The notes below the pieces were generated by a model. The model was not told where the DNA came from. It did not search any database and saw only the letters and a program-made list of their open reading frames with translations. Positions 14,498 through 23,636 of a stretch of 64,000 nucleotides of DNA are shown here, piece by piece. This DNA comes from Alphaproteobacteria bacterium (GTDB lineage: Bacteria; Pseudomonadota; Alphaproteobacteria; RF32; CAG-239): assembly GCA_015062305.1 (NCBI GenBank), contig SUUX01000004.1, forward strand, positions 1-64,000, given 5' to 3'. Position 1 is the stretch's first letter, and every line of letters starts with the position of its first letter. The translations under genes and the position numbers were made by a program.

Positions 14498-16180
14498 ATG
14501 TTTGTAAGCTTAAACCGAAAAATTATATATACCATTTTAGGACTATTTCTAGCTACCTCCATTATTTTTGTATACACTTTTTATCTGGTATATGGCAATA
14601 AGATACAAGCAGATCAGCTTGCAAGTATTCAACGCAACCAACAATATATTGATCTTCTGTTTCGAAATATTAATATGTCTCGAGAAATACAAAATATTTT
14701 AACAGAAAACCCCCAAATCAAACTAAAAGACAGTTCTCTCAAAAATTTCTATTGGGGAACATCGGAAGAAGAACGCATAAAACAACTAAATCAAGAACAA
14801 AAAAAGATTGCAGATATGCGCAAAATATATGATCAACGCTATAATGCCATACATGAGAGTTTGAAAATATTAGCAATAAGTTCCATTCTGATTATTATTG
14901 CCATTATTTCACTAGGTTTACTCATCAGACGATGGGTTCTAAACCCCATCAACAAAATTTCTATTGTCTCATCAGAAGTTTCCAACGGCAATTTAAATGT
15001 TCGTATTGCAACCAATTCTGGCACATATTTCAAAGATGAACTAGACAATCTCATCATTACATTTAATCAAATGCTAAGCAATATGCAGCATAATATATCC
15101 GAAATTAAAAATAATGAAGCTTTCTTACAATCTCTTGTCGATAGCATCCCCGATGGCATCAGAGTACTTGACAAACACTATAATATCATTCTAGCGAACA
15201 AAGCATATTATAGACAAGTCGGAATTTCTCAAAAAAAATGCCTCAAATGCTATCAAGCATCACAAAAAGCATCGGAGCCATGCAATCCGGAAACAATTCA
15301 ATGCCCTATTCGAGAAATTTTCTACAACCACAAAAAAAGCCTCAATGTTATTCATCAATTTTCTGCATACCCTCAAAGACACTTATCTATTAATGCAGCC
15401 CCGCTTAATGCCGGAAAAAAACAATATATCATTGAAGCCATTCACGATTTAAGTGAAGATATTAATTTTTCACATCAACAAAAATTATCTTCTCTTGGCT
15501 TTTTATCCACATCAATTGCTCATGAAATAAAGAATCATCTTGGAGCATTACGAATGATACTTGAGCGTTTGATAGAAAAATTCTACGCAGACAAAGATGA
15601 TAACTGTGAAGAAAAGAAAAACCTCATGATGATATATAATGAACTTGTTAGCAGCATTGCTGTTCCCGAGCGTCTACTCAAGCTATCTCGTTCAGTTACC
15701 GACACATCTCACGAGGTCAACATCAAAGACAGCATTGAAGATGCCGTAAATCTTTTGGACTTTGAAGCCAAAAGCAAAGGGATCAACATAAATATTGTAG
15801 CCCCCTTAAAAGAAATTATAATTAAAGGAAATGACGCAGATTTTAAGATGGTTGTAATAAACATTATTCTAAATGCCATTAAAGCTATGGGAAACAATGG
15901 TATTCTCACTATAACCATCAAACAAGACAAAAAGAAAAATGTTTTAATAAGTTTTAATGACACAGGCATAGGAATTGCACCAGACAAAATAAACCGCATA
16001 TTTGATCCTTTCTACTCTGGCGACAACGCCTCAGACAAAAAAGGATCTGGCCTTGGTTTATCTATAGCCAAGTCAATTGTCGAAAAAAGTGGCGGCAAAA
16101 TCAGTGTAAGCAGCACTCTTGGTGCTGGAAGTTGCTTTACTGTATCATTTCCTGCAATAAAAACTATTGCAAAAAAATAA
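14498..16180 (+). CDS. Membrane sensor histidine kinase with Cys-rich PAS domain
   Basis: The 560-residue kinase has transmembrane segments at about residues 9-30 and 125-148 bracketing a 90-residue periplasmic region, a HAMP linker (about 150-200), a PAS domain (about 205-320), a dimerisation domain with phospho-acceptor His 342 (IAHEIKNHLG) and an HATPase domain with NIILNAIKAM, DTGIGIAPDKI and GSGLGLSIAK. The PAS domain has four Cys at 248, 251, 262 and 269 (C-x2-C-x10-C-x6-C), a pattern that could bind a metal or Fe-S cluster or act as a thiol switch. No response regulator is adjacent, so it is an orphan kinase. Its place near the hydrogenase operon invites, but does not prove, a redox-sensing link. 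Confidence 0.88.
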   Translation: MFVSLNRKIIYTILGLFLATSIIFVYTFYLVYGNKIQADQLASIQRNQQYIDLLFRNINMSREIQNILTENPQIKLKDSSLKNFYWGTSEEERIKQLNQEQKKIADMRKIYDQRYNAIHESLKILAISSILIIIAIISLGLLIRRWVLNPINKISIVSSEVSNGNLNVRIATNSGTYFKDELDNLIITFNQMLSNMQHNISEIKNNEAFLQSLVDSIPDGIRVLDKHYNIILANKAYYRQVGISQKKCLKCYQASQKASEPCNPETIQCPIREIFYNHKKSLNVIHQFSAYPQRHLSINAAPLNAGKKQYIIEAIHDLSEDINFSHQQKLSSLGFLSTSIAHEIKNHLGALRMILERLIEKFYADKDDNCEEKKNLMMIYNELVSSIAVPERLLKLSRSVTDTSHEVNIKDSIEDAVNLLDFEAKSKGININIVAPLKEIIIKGNDADFKMVVINIILNAIKAMGNNGILTITIKQDKKKNVLISFNDTGIGIAPDKINRIFDPFYSGDNASDKKGSGLGLSIAKSIVEKSGGKISVSSTLGAGSCFTVSFPAIKTIAKK

Positions 16181-16227
16181 ATCACAGTTTATTAATAAGT
16201 CAATATCACTAAATAAAGGATTTTTTT

Positions 16228-16449
16228 ATGAGTAAAGAAGAGCTATTAGAATTAAGTGGCGAAGTAATTGAAAAACTACCCAATGCTATGTTTCGTGTTA
16301 AATTAGAAAACGGTGTAGAAATACTGGCTCATACTGCCGGCAAAATGCGTAAATTCCGTATTAGAGTTATGGTTGGAGACAAAGTAGATATCGAAATGAC
16401 TCCCTATGACTTAACCAAAGGACGCATTACTTTTCGCCACAAAGATTAA
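16228..16449 (+). CDS. infA: Translation initiation factor IF-1
   Basis: The 73-residue single S1/OB-fold protein has [51 protein letters not shown] and TFRH, essentially the whole IF-1 signature. It binds the A site of the 30S subunit during initiation. AAAGGA precedes the ATG at 16228. It stands alone between a histidine kinase and a convergent galU-like gene, with a perfect palindromic terminator after it. Confidence 0.97.
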   Translation: MSKEELLELSGEVIEKLPNAMFRVKLENGVEILAHTAGKMRKFRIRVMVGDKVDIEMTPYDLTKGRITFRHKD

Positions 16450-16450
16450 A

Positions 16451-16482
16451 AAAAAAGCCGCTATCAATTGATAGCGGCTTTC
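16451..16482. terminator. Palindromic bidirectional terminator after infA
   Basis: A perfect palindrome (AAGCCGCTATCAA / TTGATAGCGGCTT) at 16455-16480 has an A-run to the left and T-rich sequence to the right. It serves infA (+) and the galU-like gene ending at 16487 (-). Confidence 0.85.
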
Positions 16483-16486
16483 ATTC

Positions 16487-17380
16487 TTATTCAGAACAAG
16501 CTTTTAGCACATGACAACAATAATCACGTAATTCCGGATCTTCCATCAGGCTCAACCGCAAATTTGCTTTTTCCAACTCTTTATTGGTTCCACAATCAAA
16601 ACGTTCTGCATCACAAATAACTCCGGTTAGCTTCACTCCTCTCTTAGCCGCCAGTCCCATTGCGTCTGCCAAATTAATTTCTCCATTATTACCCTTTTGA
16701 ACTTCCGGCAATATATTCATTATTTCATTTGGCAAAATATAAGGGCCTAAACTACCAAAATTGGAAGGAATATTTTCTTTTGATGGTTTTTCTATCTTCC
16801 CTGTTGCATGCACAACATTACCTTCTTGTACAGCTCCTTCCAAAACGCCATAACGAACAATCTCATCATCCGGAAAAACCTGCACATGATCAACCATACC
16901 ACCATATTGATTATAAACATCTAGCAATTGAGCCAATATTCCTTTTCCACCATGAGTATTAACATACACATCATCAGCCCACATCACAATAAAATCTCTA
17001 TCTCCAACCAATTCTTTAGCCATCAAAACAGCATGGCCATTACCTTTAGGCTCTTTTTGCTCTGCAAAAGAAAACTTCATGCCGGCAGGAATAATATCTT
17101 GAACAATCTTAAGCAAATCCAGCTTTCCTTTTTCTCTTAGATGGTTTTCCAACCAAGGATACGGAGAAAAATGTTTTTCAAACAAATGTTTACAAGATTG
17201 ATCACTATAAATAAAAATGACTTCTTTAATTCCTATTTCAGCACAAGCATCAACAGCATATTGAATAATCGGCTTACTATGTAAAGTTAAAAACCCTTTA
17301 TGTAGTGCTTTTGTAGAGGGCAAATTACGAGTAGATAATCCCGCAACAGGAATAATACAAACTTCTGGTTTTTTTTGCAT
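16487..17380 (-). CDS. UTP-glucose-1-phosphate uridylyltransferase-like protein (GalU family, atypical motif)
   Basis: The 297-residue sugar-nucleotide pyrophosphorylase has the GalU layout. Supporting motifs are IIPVAGLSTR at the start, KPIIQYAVD, a GNGHAVLMAKELVGD segment (GalU has G-L-G-H-A-V-L), FIVMWADDVYV with the metal-binding Asp, a GEINLADAM region, and FDCGTNKELEKANL near the end. The nucleotide loop is altered: GalU reads GLGTRxLPxTKxxPKEMLP, while here it is GLSTRNLPSTKALHKGF, with changes at the third Gly and in the PKEML block. The basic Arg and both Lys remain. It may have altered substrate preference or reduced activity. An AGTTTT-GGAG leader precedes the ATG. A GalU-like role in supplying UDP-sugar for envelope glycans is plausible. 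Confidence 0.8.
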   Translation of the reverse strand: MQKKPEVCIIPVAGLSTRNLPSTKALHKGFLTLHSKPIIQYAVDACAEIGIKEVIFIYSDQSCKHLFEKHFSPYPWLENHLREKGKLDLLKIVQDIIPAGMKFSFAEQKEPKGNGHAVLMAKELVGDRDFIVMWADDVYVNTHGGKGILAQLLDVYNQYGGMVDHVQVFPDDEIVRYGVLEGAVQEGNVVHATGKIEKPSKENIPSNFGSLGPYILPNEIMNILPEVQKGNNGEINLADAMGLAAKRGVKLTGVICDAERFDCGTNKELEKANLRLSLMEDPELRDYCCHVLKACSE

Positions 17381-17451
17381 ATTAAAACTCCAAATAATAT
17401 TCGTTATATTTATGTTACTTAATATAACACCAAAAAAACTTTCGACAATCT

Positions 17452-20400
17452 TTAATAACGCTTTACCCTACCTTTTTTAACAACATTTTTTTTAACTGGT
17501 GCAACATCCGAATTTTCCTGTTTAGGCTTTGAAAAATCCAGCACTTTAATTTCTTTTTCATCTGCTAATTCCTCAGCCTTTTCTATCTCTGAGATATCCC
17601 TGCTTACTTTCACCACTTTACCACTTTTCTTAATACTAATCGAGCCTGTATTTTCCTGAACTTTTCGCTCCACTTCTGCTTCTCTCTGTCTCTTTGCAAA
17701 GTCCGTCTCCATTGCCAAGATTTTTTCATCTGCATAAATTTTATATTCATCAATTGTTTGTTTTACATTTTCCAAGTCAACATCAAGCACATTTTTTCGA
17801 TCTTTCAAATCCTTGCCATACCTTAACACCAACTCTACATTTCCCTCGCGTTGTCGTTCCATGAAGGCATCCATCAGTTTCTTGTCTTCACCATCAAATT
17901 CAGCAAATTTATCTTCCAAGAACGATACCCACGCTACTACATTCCCATCAGTCCCCCAATCTGCACCTATTGCATTTAATCGTGTATCATGAGCCTGTTT
18001 TATTTCTCTATAATTAAATTCCAACATCTTTGCTTCATTATATCGCTCCACCAATTGCTCATAAAGCAACTTATTAGCATATTTCAGATCTTCCAAATAA
18101 TATTTTTGCAACTCATTTTTTATAGGCTCAATTTTTGCTTCATTTTTTATATTATTTTCTTGCACCAAAATAAGCTTTTCATCAGAAATTTCTGCATCTG
18201 AAACCATACTAGCATTTGCCTGCAAATCAGACAACACCGAATTAACTTGAGCCATCAGAGCATCATACTTTGCTTGGATTTCCACATTTTGCGCAGATAA
18301 TTTATATTTTTCAATTTCCGGCACCACGGTTGTCTTAATAACTGTTATTAAATTGTCCGTAACACCTTTATATTCATTTGCTTTTTTTTGCAAATTTGCT
18401 TTTTTCATATCCTCTATTGCTTGCAATGCTGCTTCTTTTTTATCTTGCCTCATCTGATAATATTCAAACACTTTATTGGCATCTATCTCAAATTCAGGAG
18501 CATCCAACGGTCCCTTAACTTCAAAATCAAAGCCAGGCAAATGTTTTGGCTGATCAAATTTTATAGCAAATAAAATATCAGCATTCCAAGCAGGTATACT
18601 TCCCTTTCCATCAACTTTGATATTTACATTTTCTCCCCGCATCTGAACATCTCTTAAAACGACCAGACCTTTACGCACATCAACTTTACTCATAAAAGAA
18701 GAAAATTTTGTTTCTCCTTTTTGCATATCCTTCTGAACATCAGCCAACAAACCTTCATTGTTCTCTCTATTAACAATATCCCCATACACCGCAGACAAAT
18801 CCCAGCCTTTTACATTAAAATCTTTTAAAACAATACTACCTTCGGCACTGACACTATCTGCAAACATAGATTCACTAGATGCTTTACCATCAAAAACAAA
18901 ATCCCAATTTATCGAACCGTCTTTGATTGCATATCTATCATTTCCAATACCAAACTGATTTATATTCGCTTTTTCTAATAACATTTTACCGCTTAAAGTT
19001 GGTTCCTTTCTCATTTGCAACTTTAGTGATGATGTTAAGCGACCTCCTTTATAATCAACCATCAAATCCGTCACTTCGGCAACACCTTGTTTCATATCAA
19101 TTTTTGCCTCAGATTTTCCAAAATCAGTTCCTTTATAAGACAGTTCTTGCACTTCAAAACGACCATCTAAATCAAAAGAATCATAAAATTCATAATTGAT
19201 TGTATTTTTATTCCACATCGGACGTGTCACAAAATCTTTACCTGCCTCATTTTTATCAATAATACCATCTGAAGAACTGTTTTTTCCTTTAGGCATAAAT
19301 CTGTCTAATTCCAATTTATTCACGGATAAATTTGTCTTCCAAAACCACCTTTCATTATTATCCACCTTATACGACACATCCCCTGTAAAAGCATTAAACC
19401 CAATATTAAAATCTATCGGGGCAAAAGACATTTCCTTTTTATTTCCTTTTATTTTTCCCTTGGCATTAACAAGCCCCATAGACACAGCACTAGGTTTATA
19501 TTTTGCTCCATAATTATCAAGCATCTTCACAAAATCAGGGTTTTTTAGTTCAAAATCACCATCAACCCAAACCATTCCTTTGTTTCTATCTACATCTCCA
19601 TTAAAATCAAATATTGTATTAGCCAATTCTACTTTAGTATTTGTTGAAAAACGCATCCATTCTCCCGAAGCCACCCCCTTAGCTGATAATTTTTTAAATC
19701 TCTCAAAATATGGAACATCCATATTCAACTTAGAAACCAAAGCCCCTACATCTGCAGTCTCAAAATCATAATTAAGATCCTCAAACTTAACACCATTGCC
19801 AAACCCCCAAACTTTACCTGATAGCAACAATGAACTATTTAGCACTGTACCGATTCTAAACTTTTTCAATTCCAAACGTCCGCCCATCAAATCTGCTTCA
19901 ATTTCCACATTTTCAAAAGGCGTCGACTCATAAATACCCAAATTAAATTTAGCATTTAATTTCATATCAAAATCGTTCAAAAAAGAGAGTTTAGAAAAAC
20001 GATACAATATTTTATCTGACCAATTTTTTTCTAACTCTTCTACAGGCAACCCTCCCAGATAATTATCAAAATTAATACTATCCACCACAACATTCGCCAT
20101 TATATCATTTCTATCATCAAGCCTAATACCCAGCTCGCCAGAAATTTTATTTTTATCTAATTCAAGATCAAACGGAGAAACTTGAACTCTATCTAATGTT
20201 CCTGAAATTTTAGCATTAGCATTTACTCTCTTATACGTAGATACCGTAGTAACTTTAGGTTCCAAATTCAACCATTTAAGAGTAGACAACAGATTTTCAG
20301 ATGAAACCGCTGATTCCACATTATAAAACAATTCATCATCATAAGAAGATATTGTTCCTTTCAAGCTTACATCTGTATCTCCCGGTACTCTGGCAGATAA

Positions 20401-21576
20401 ATCTGATATCGTTAAAATATTTTCAACCATATCAAAATCAGCTTTAAAATTCTTAATAACCTGTCCATTGTAAGATGCTCTTGCTGCTTCTAACTCAACC
20501 ATCATATCAAAATCAAAGTTTGGATTATACAAATCTTTTCCTTTAGCTTGTTTTTCTACAAAACTTGATAATGCATATACTACCGGTGTCAAATCAAAAT
20601 TTGTAAAATTAAATGAAGATGATATTCTAGGTTTTACGCCCTCATTATAAAAACCATCATTAAAAGGCATCTCCACCATTCCCGCAGCCTGCGTATCTCC
20701 ATATTTAACTACGGCATTTTCAAGCGTTATTTGTTTTTCATTCAAAGTTACATTTGCAAACACTGCCAACGGATAATCATAATTGGGATCAAACTTTATA
20801 GTCTTTATCGCAGCTTCTGCAAACTGGCGCAACTTTTTAGATTCTACAACCATTTCGCCATTGAACGTCTTATTAGATAACATAACATTTCCATCAAATC
20901 TGGCATAGCTTTCTGTTTTCGGATGTGTCACAGCCAAATTTAGTGTTGTAGCAAAACCATCTGTTATCTGTCCCAACGACACAGCAAAACCAACCGGTTC
21001 ATTATCTTTTATATAATTACCCTCAATTCTATAGGGCCCCAATACACTCTGAGCTACAAATTCTCCATTCAAATTATCCAAACTAAAAGCCACATTATGC
21101 ACTTGGTCATCCAAAAAAATTTGTGCATTTTGCAAACCCACACTATTCAAAGTAAAATTAGCATTATTTATCTGAGCTTTTTGCTCCGATGTAAAATTAC
21201 TCTGCCAGTTTAATTTTCCATCTGGCAATAAAAACATATTAATTTTAGGCTTTTTCAGTTCCATTCTCTGAACAACAAATTCACCTTTAATCAATGGCGC
21301 CAAAGCCAAACTTCCGACCATATTGGGTATATCTACCAAAGGCTCTTTATCATTGTCCCTATTAAATATCTTTACATTTGTTGCTCGCAAATACGGTTTT
21401 GGCAACAATTCAAAAGAAACTGGACCATCAAAAACAATTTTTTTACCGGTAGCTGCACTAAATTGTTCTGCAATAACACTTTTATGCTTATTCCAATCTA
21501 TCGAGTTCACATACATAGCCAAACCGCCAATTGCGGCCAAAACTAAGGTCAGAAAAACAATCAAAAACTTTTTCAC
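17452..21576 (-). CDS. Giant AsmA-family envelope protein with coiled-coil tail
   Basis: The protein has 1374 residues from the GTG at 21576, which lies 7 nt after GAGGAG; ATG at 21582 is the alternative. It has one N-terminal membrane segment (VKKFLIVFLTLVLAAIGGLA), then the AsmA N-terminal domain (FDGPVSFELLPKPYLRATNV, PDGKLNWQSNF) and a long series of beta-strand repeats in the middle. AsmA-like proteins form periplasmic grooves thought to carry phospholipids to the outer membrane. The AsmA C-terminal region (about 880-1050) is followed by a predicted coiled coil rich in Glu, Lys and Ala from about residue 1050 to 1330, then a basic tail ending VKKGRVKRY. That coiled-coil extension is unusual for the family. 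It is monocistronic, divergent from cdd. Confidence 0.85.
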   Translation of the reverse strand: MKKFLIVFLTLVLAAIGGLAMYVNSIDWNKHKSVIAEQFSAATGKKIVFDGPVSFELLPKPYLRATNVKIFNRDNDKEPLVDIPNMVGSLALAPLIKGEFVVQRMELKKPKINMFLLPDGKLNWQSNFTSEQKAQINNANFTLNSVGLQNAQIFLDDQVHNVAFSLDNLNGEFVAQSVLGPYRIEGNYIKDNEPVGFAVSLGQITDGFATTLNLAVTHPKTESYARFDGNVMLSNKTFNGEMVVESKKLRQFAEAAIKTIKFDPNYDYPLAVFANVTLNEKQITLENAVVKYGDTQAAGMVEMPFNDGFYNEGVKPRISSSFNFTNFDLTPVVYALSSFVEKQAKGKDLYNPNFDFDMMVELEAARASYNGQVIKNFKADFDMVENILTISDLSARVPGDTDVSLKGTISSYDDELFYNVESAVSSENLLSTLKWLNLEPKVTTVSTYKRVNANAKISGTLDRVQVSPFDLELDKNKISGELGIRLDDRNDIMANVVVDSINFDNYLGGLPVEELEKNWSDKILYRFSKLSFLNDFDMKLNAKFNLGIYESTPFENVEIEADLMGGRLELKKFRIGTVLNSSLLLSGKVWGFGNGVKFEDLNYDFETADVGALVSKLNMDVPYFERFKKLSAKGVASGEWMRFSTNTKVELANTIFDFNGDVDRNKGMVWVDGDFELKNPDFVKMLDNYGAKYKPSAVSMGLVNAKGKIKGNKKEMSFAPIDFNIGFNAFTGDVSYKVDNNERWFWKTNLSVNKLELDRFMPKGKNSSSDGIIDKNEAGKDFVTRPMWNKNTINYEFYDSFDLDGRFEVQELSYKGTDFGKSEAKIDMKQGVAEVTDLMVDYKGGRLTSSLKLQMRKEPTLSGKMLLEKANINQFGIGNDRYAIKDGSINWDFVFDGKASSESMFADSVSAEGSIVLKDFNVKGWDLSAVYGDIVNRENNEGLLADVQKDMQKGETKFSSFMSKVDVRKGLVVLRDVQMRGENVNIKVDGKGSIPAWNADILFAIKFDQPKHLPGFDFEVKGPLDAPEFEIDANKVFEYYQMRQDKKEAALQAIEDMKKANLQKKANEYKGVTDNLITVIKTTVVPEIEKYKLSAQNVEIQAKYDALMAQVNSVLSDLQANASMVSDAEISDEKLILVQENNIKNEAKIEPIKNELQKYYLEDLKYANKLLYEQLVERYNEAKMLEFNYREIKQAHDTRLNAIGADWGTDGNVVAWVSFLEDKFAEFDGEDKKLMDAFMERQREGNVELVLRYGKDLKDRKNVLDVDLENVKQTIDEYKIYADEKILAMETDFAKRQREAEVERKVQENTGSISIKKSGKVVKVSRDISEIEKAEELADEKEIKVLDFSKPKQENSDVAPVKKNVVKKGRVKRY

Positions 21577-21694
21577 AAGCATTCTCCTCAAAAGAATTAT
21601 CTGCATGAACATCAAAATATTCTTTGCTTTTATTCTTAAGCTTTTTTATTATACTAAATATAATTAGTAAAAAATCTATCAATAAAGGCAAGTT

Positions 21695-22084
21695 ATGAAT
21701 AATACAACAAATCTTTTTTCTTTGGCTACAAAAGCCGCTCAAAAAGCTTACTGCCCATATTCTAAGTTTGCGGTTGGTTCTGCGATACTTTCCACCAATG
21801 GAAACTTTTATTTTGGTTGCAATGTTGAAAACATCTCCTACCCTGTCGGAACGTGTGCAGAAGCTGGCGCAATAAGCGCCATGATTGCCAACGGAGACAC
21901 CTCCATTGCCGAAATTTTAATCTATGCTGACAGCCAAGAATTAATCAGCCCTTGTGGAGCTTGCAGACAACGTATTGCAGAATTCGCAACTCCTCAAACT
22001 CTCATCCATGTAGCAAACAAACAAGGCACGATAAAAACATACAATATAACAGAATTACTACCACATTCTTTTTCGGAGTTTTAA
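21695..22084 (+). CDS. cdd: Cytidine deaminase
   Basis: The 129-residue homotetramer-type cytidine deaminase has zinc ligands in GTCAEAGAI (Cys 54, catalytic Glu 56) and PCGACRQ (Cys 87, Cys 90). NVENISYPVGTCAEAG is the family signature. It converts cytidine and deoxycytidine to uridine forms in pyrimidine salvage. It is the first gene of a four-gene operon (cdd, purine nucleoside phosphorylase, deoC, deoA), with 2 bp to the next start. The start ATG follows AAGGCAAG. Confidence 0.95.
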   Translation: MNNTTNLFSLATKAAQKAYCPYSKFAVGSAILSTNGNFYFGCNVENISYPVGTCAEAGAISAMIANGDTSIAEILIYADSQELISPCGACRQRIAEFATPQTLIHVANKQGTIKTYNITELLPHSFSEF

Positions 22085-22086
22085 GC

Positions 22087-22902
22087 ATGGAAAATCTTCC
22101 TTATTCTCTCGCTCAACAAATAAAAGACAAAATCTCCCCCAGAACACCACAAATAGCTCTTATTTTAGGAAGTGGTCTTGGAGAGTTTGCCAAGCACATA
22201 TATAACCAACTAACCATAAATTATTCAGAAATAAATGGCTTTCCTCAAAGCACTGTCCCCGGCCACCAAGGACAACTTATTTGCGGAACTTTAGCAAACA
22301 AAGAAATTTTATGTATGCAAGGACGTATCCATCTTTATGAAGGATATCCAGCCTCTTCCGTTGCCTCCATCATAAAAGCATTCAAACTTTTAGGAATAAA
22401 AACATTAATCGTGACCAATGCTGCAGGATCCTTACACAAAGAGATGGCTCCTGGTTCACTAATGCTTATAAAAGACCACATAAACCTAAGTGGTTTTAAT
22501 CCCCTAATTGGCCGCAACGATGAAACCTTTGGCCCAAGATTCCCCAACATGAACACTATTTACACGCCAGAATATATATCAAAAGCTCAATCAATTGCCA
22601 AAAAACTCAATATACATCTTCACCAAGGGGTCTATTGTATGCTGTCTGGCCCGGCTTTTGAAACCCCTACAGAAGTAAAAATGTGCCAAATTATCGGCGC
22701 AGATGCCAATGGTATGTCCACTGTACCAGAAACAATAACTGCAGCATATTGTGGTATGAAAGTTTTAGGCATTTCAACCATAACCAACTATTGCAGTGGC
22801 GTAGAAGGAGGTTCCCCCACCCATCAAGAAACATTAGAAACCGCAGCCAAAGCAACAACAAACTTATCTCAAATCCTAACATCTTTCATCGGAGAACTAT
22901 AA
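22087..22902 (+). CDS. punA: Purine nucleoside phosphorylase (PunA/PNP type I)
   Basis: The 271-residue protein matches trimeric PNP: ILGSGLGEFA (phosphate loop), VPGHQG, GRIHLYEGY, VTNAAGSL, the substrate loop LSGPAFETPTEV, MSTVPE and the base-binding TNYCSG. It splits purine nucleosides with phosphate to give base and (deoxy)ribose-1-phosphate. It begins 2 bp after the cdd stop; an in-frame extension further upstream lies inside cdd and is not credible. It overlaps deoC by one base (TAATG). Confidence 0.93.
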   Translation: MENLPYSLAQQIKDKISPRTPQIALILGSGLGEFAKHIYNQLTINYSEINGFPQSTVPGHQGQLICGTLANKEILCMQGRIHLYEGYPASSVASIIKAFKLLGIKTLIVTNAAGSLHKEMAPGSLMLIKDHINLSGFNPLIGRNDETFGPRFPNMNTIYTPEYISKAQSIAKKLNIHLHQGVYCMLSGPAFETPTEVKMCQIIGADANGMSTVPETITAAYCGMKVLGISTITNYCSGVEGGSPTHQETLETAAKATTNLSQILTSFIGEL

Positions 22903-23633
22903 TGGATAATGTCTCTGCGGCCAGAACAATCATTCGCTCTCTTGACCTCACATCACTAAACCATAATGATACTCCAGAGAGCATTTCCGAACTCTGCAAA
23001 AAAGCGGCAACCCCATATGGTAACGTCGCCGCCATTTGTATATATCCTGAGTTCATTCACCACGCCCTCAAAGAAATTCCCGAAGGCATAAAAATAGCAA
23101 CGGTTGTCAACTTTCCAGAAGGACAAACAGACATCAAAAACACAGAAAAAGAAATAAAAAAAGCTCTCAAATCAGGAGCAGATGAAATTGACGCGGTTCT
23201 ACCATACAAACACCTTCTATCCGGAGATGAAGATTTTTGTCGCTCTTTTTTGCGCATGTGTAGAGAAGCATGCCCAAACAATGCTCTAAAAATAATTATC
23301 GAAAGCGGAGAACTAAAATCTACGATCCTCATCAAAAAAGCATCTCTACTTTGTGCTGAAGCAGACGTAGATTTCATCAAAACATCAACCGGCAAAACCA
23401 AAATATCTGCCACCCCAGAGGCGGCAAATGCCATCTTAGAAGCAATTCGTGCAAGTGGCAAAAACATTGGTTTCAAAGCAAGTGGAGGCATAAAAACAAC
23501 CGAAGACGCAAAAAAATATCTAACCTTAGCAAACGTCATCATTGGCTCGTCTTGGATAAACCAACAACATTTTCGCATTGGAGCCAGCTCCGTACTAAAA
23601 GACCTTATCAAAACAATCAAACAAGGATACTAA
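22902..23633 (+). CDS. deoC: Deoxyribose-phosphate aldolase
   Basis: The 243-residue class I aldolase has the Schiff-base Lys in DFIKTSTGK and a second active-site Lys in GFKASGGI. VVNFPEG, DEIDAVLPY and IIESGEL are also typical. It splits 2-deoxyribose-5-phosphate to acetaldehyde and glyceraldehyde-3-phosphate, draining nucleoside carbon into glycolysis. It overlaps punA by one base (TAATG) and is followed after 3 bp by deoA. Confidence 0.95.
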   Translation: MDNVSAARTIIRSLDLTSLNHNDTPESISELCKKAATPYGNVAAICIYPEFIHHALKEIPEGIKIATVVNFPEGQTDIKNTEKEIKKALKSGADEIDAVLPYKHLLSGDEDFCRSFLRMCREACPNNALKIIIESGELKSTILIKKASLLCAEADVDFIKTSTGKTKISATPEAANAILEAIRASGKNIGFKASGGIKTTEDAKKYLTLANVIIGSSWINQQHFRIGASSVLKDLIKTIKQGY

Positions 23634-23636
23634 AAC

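Noticed and set aside
22683..22901. Upstream extension of deoC in frame
   Set aside because: It would overlap the purine nucleoside phosphorylase completely and has an implausible composition; the TAATG junction at 22900-22904 gives the natural start.
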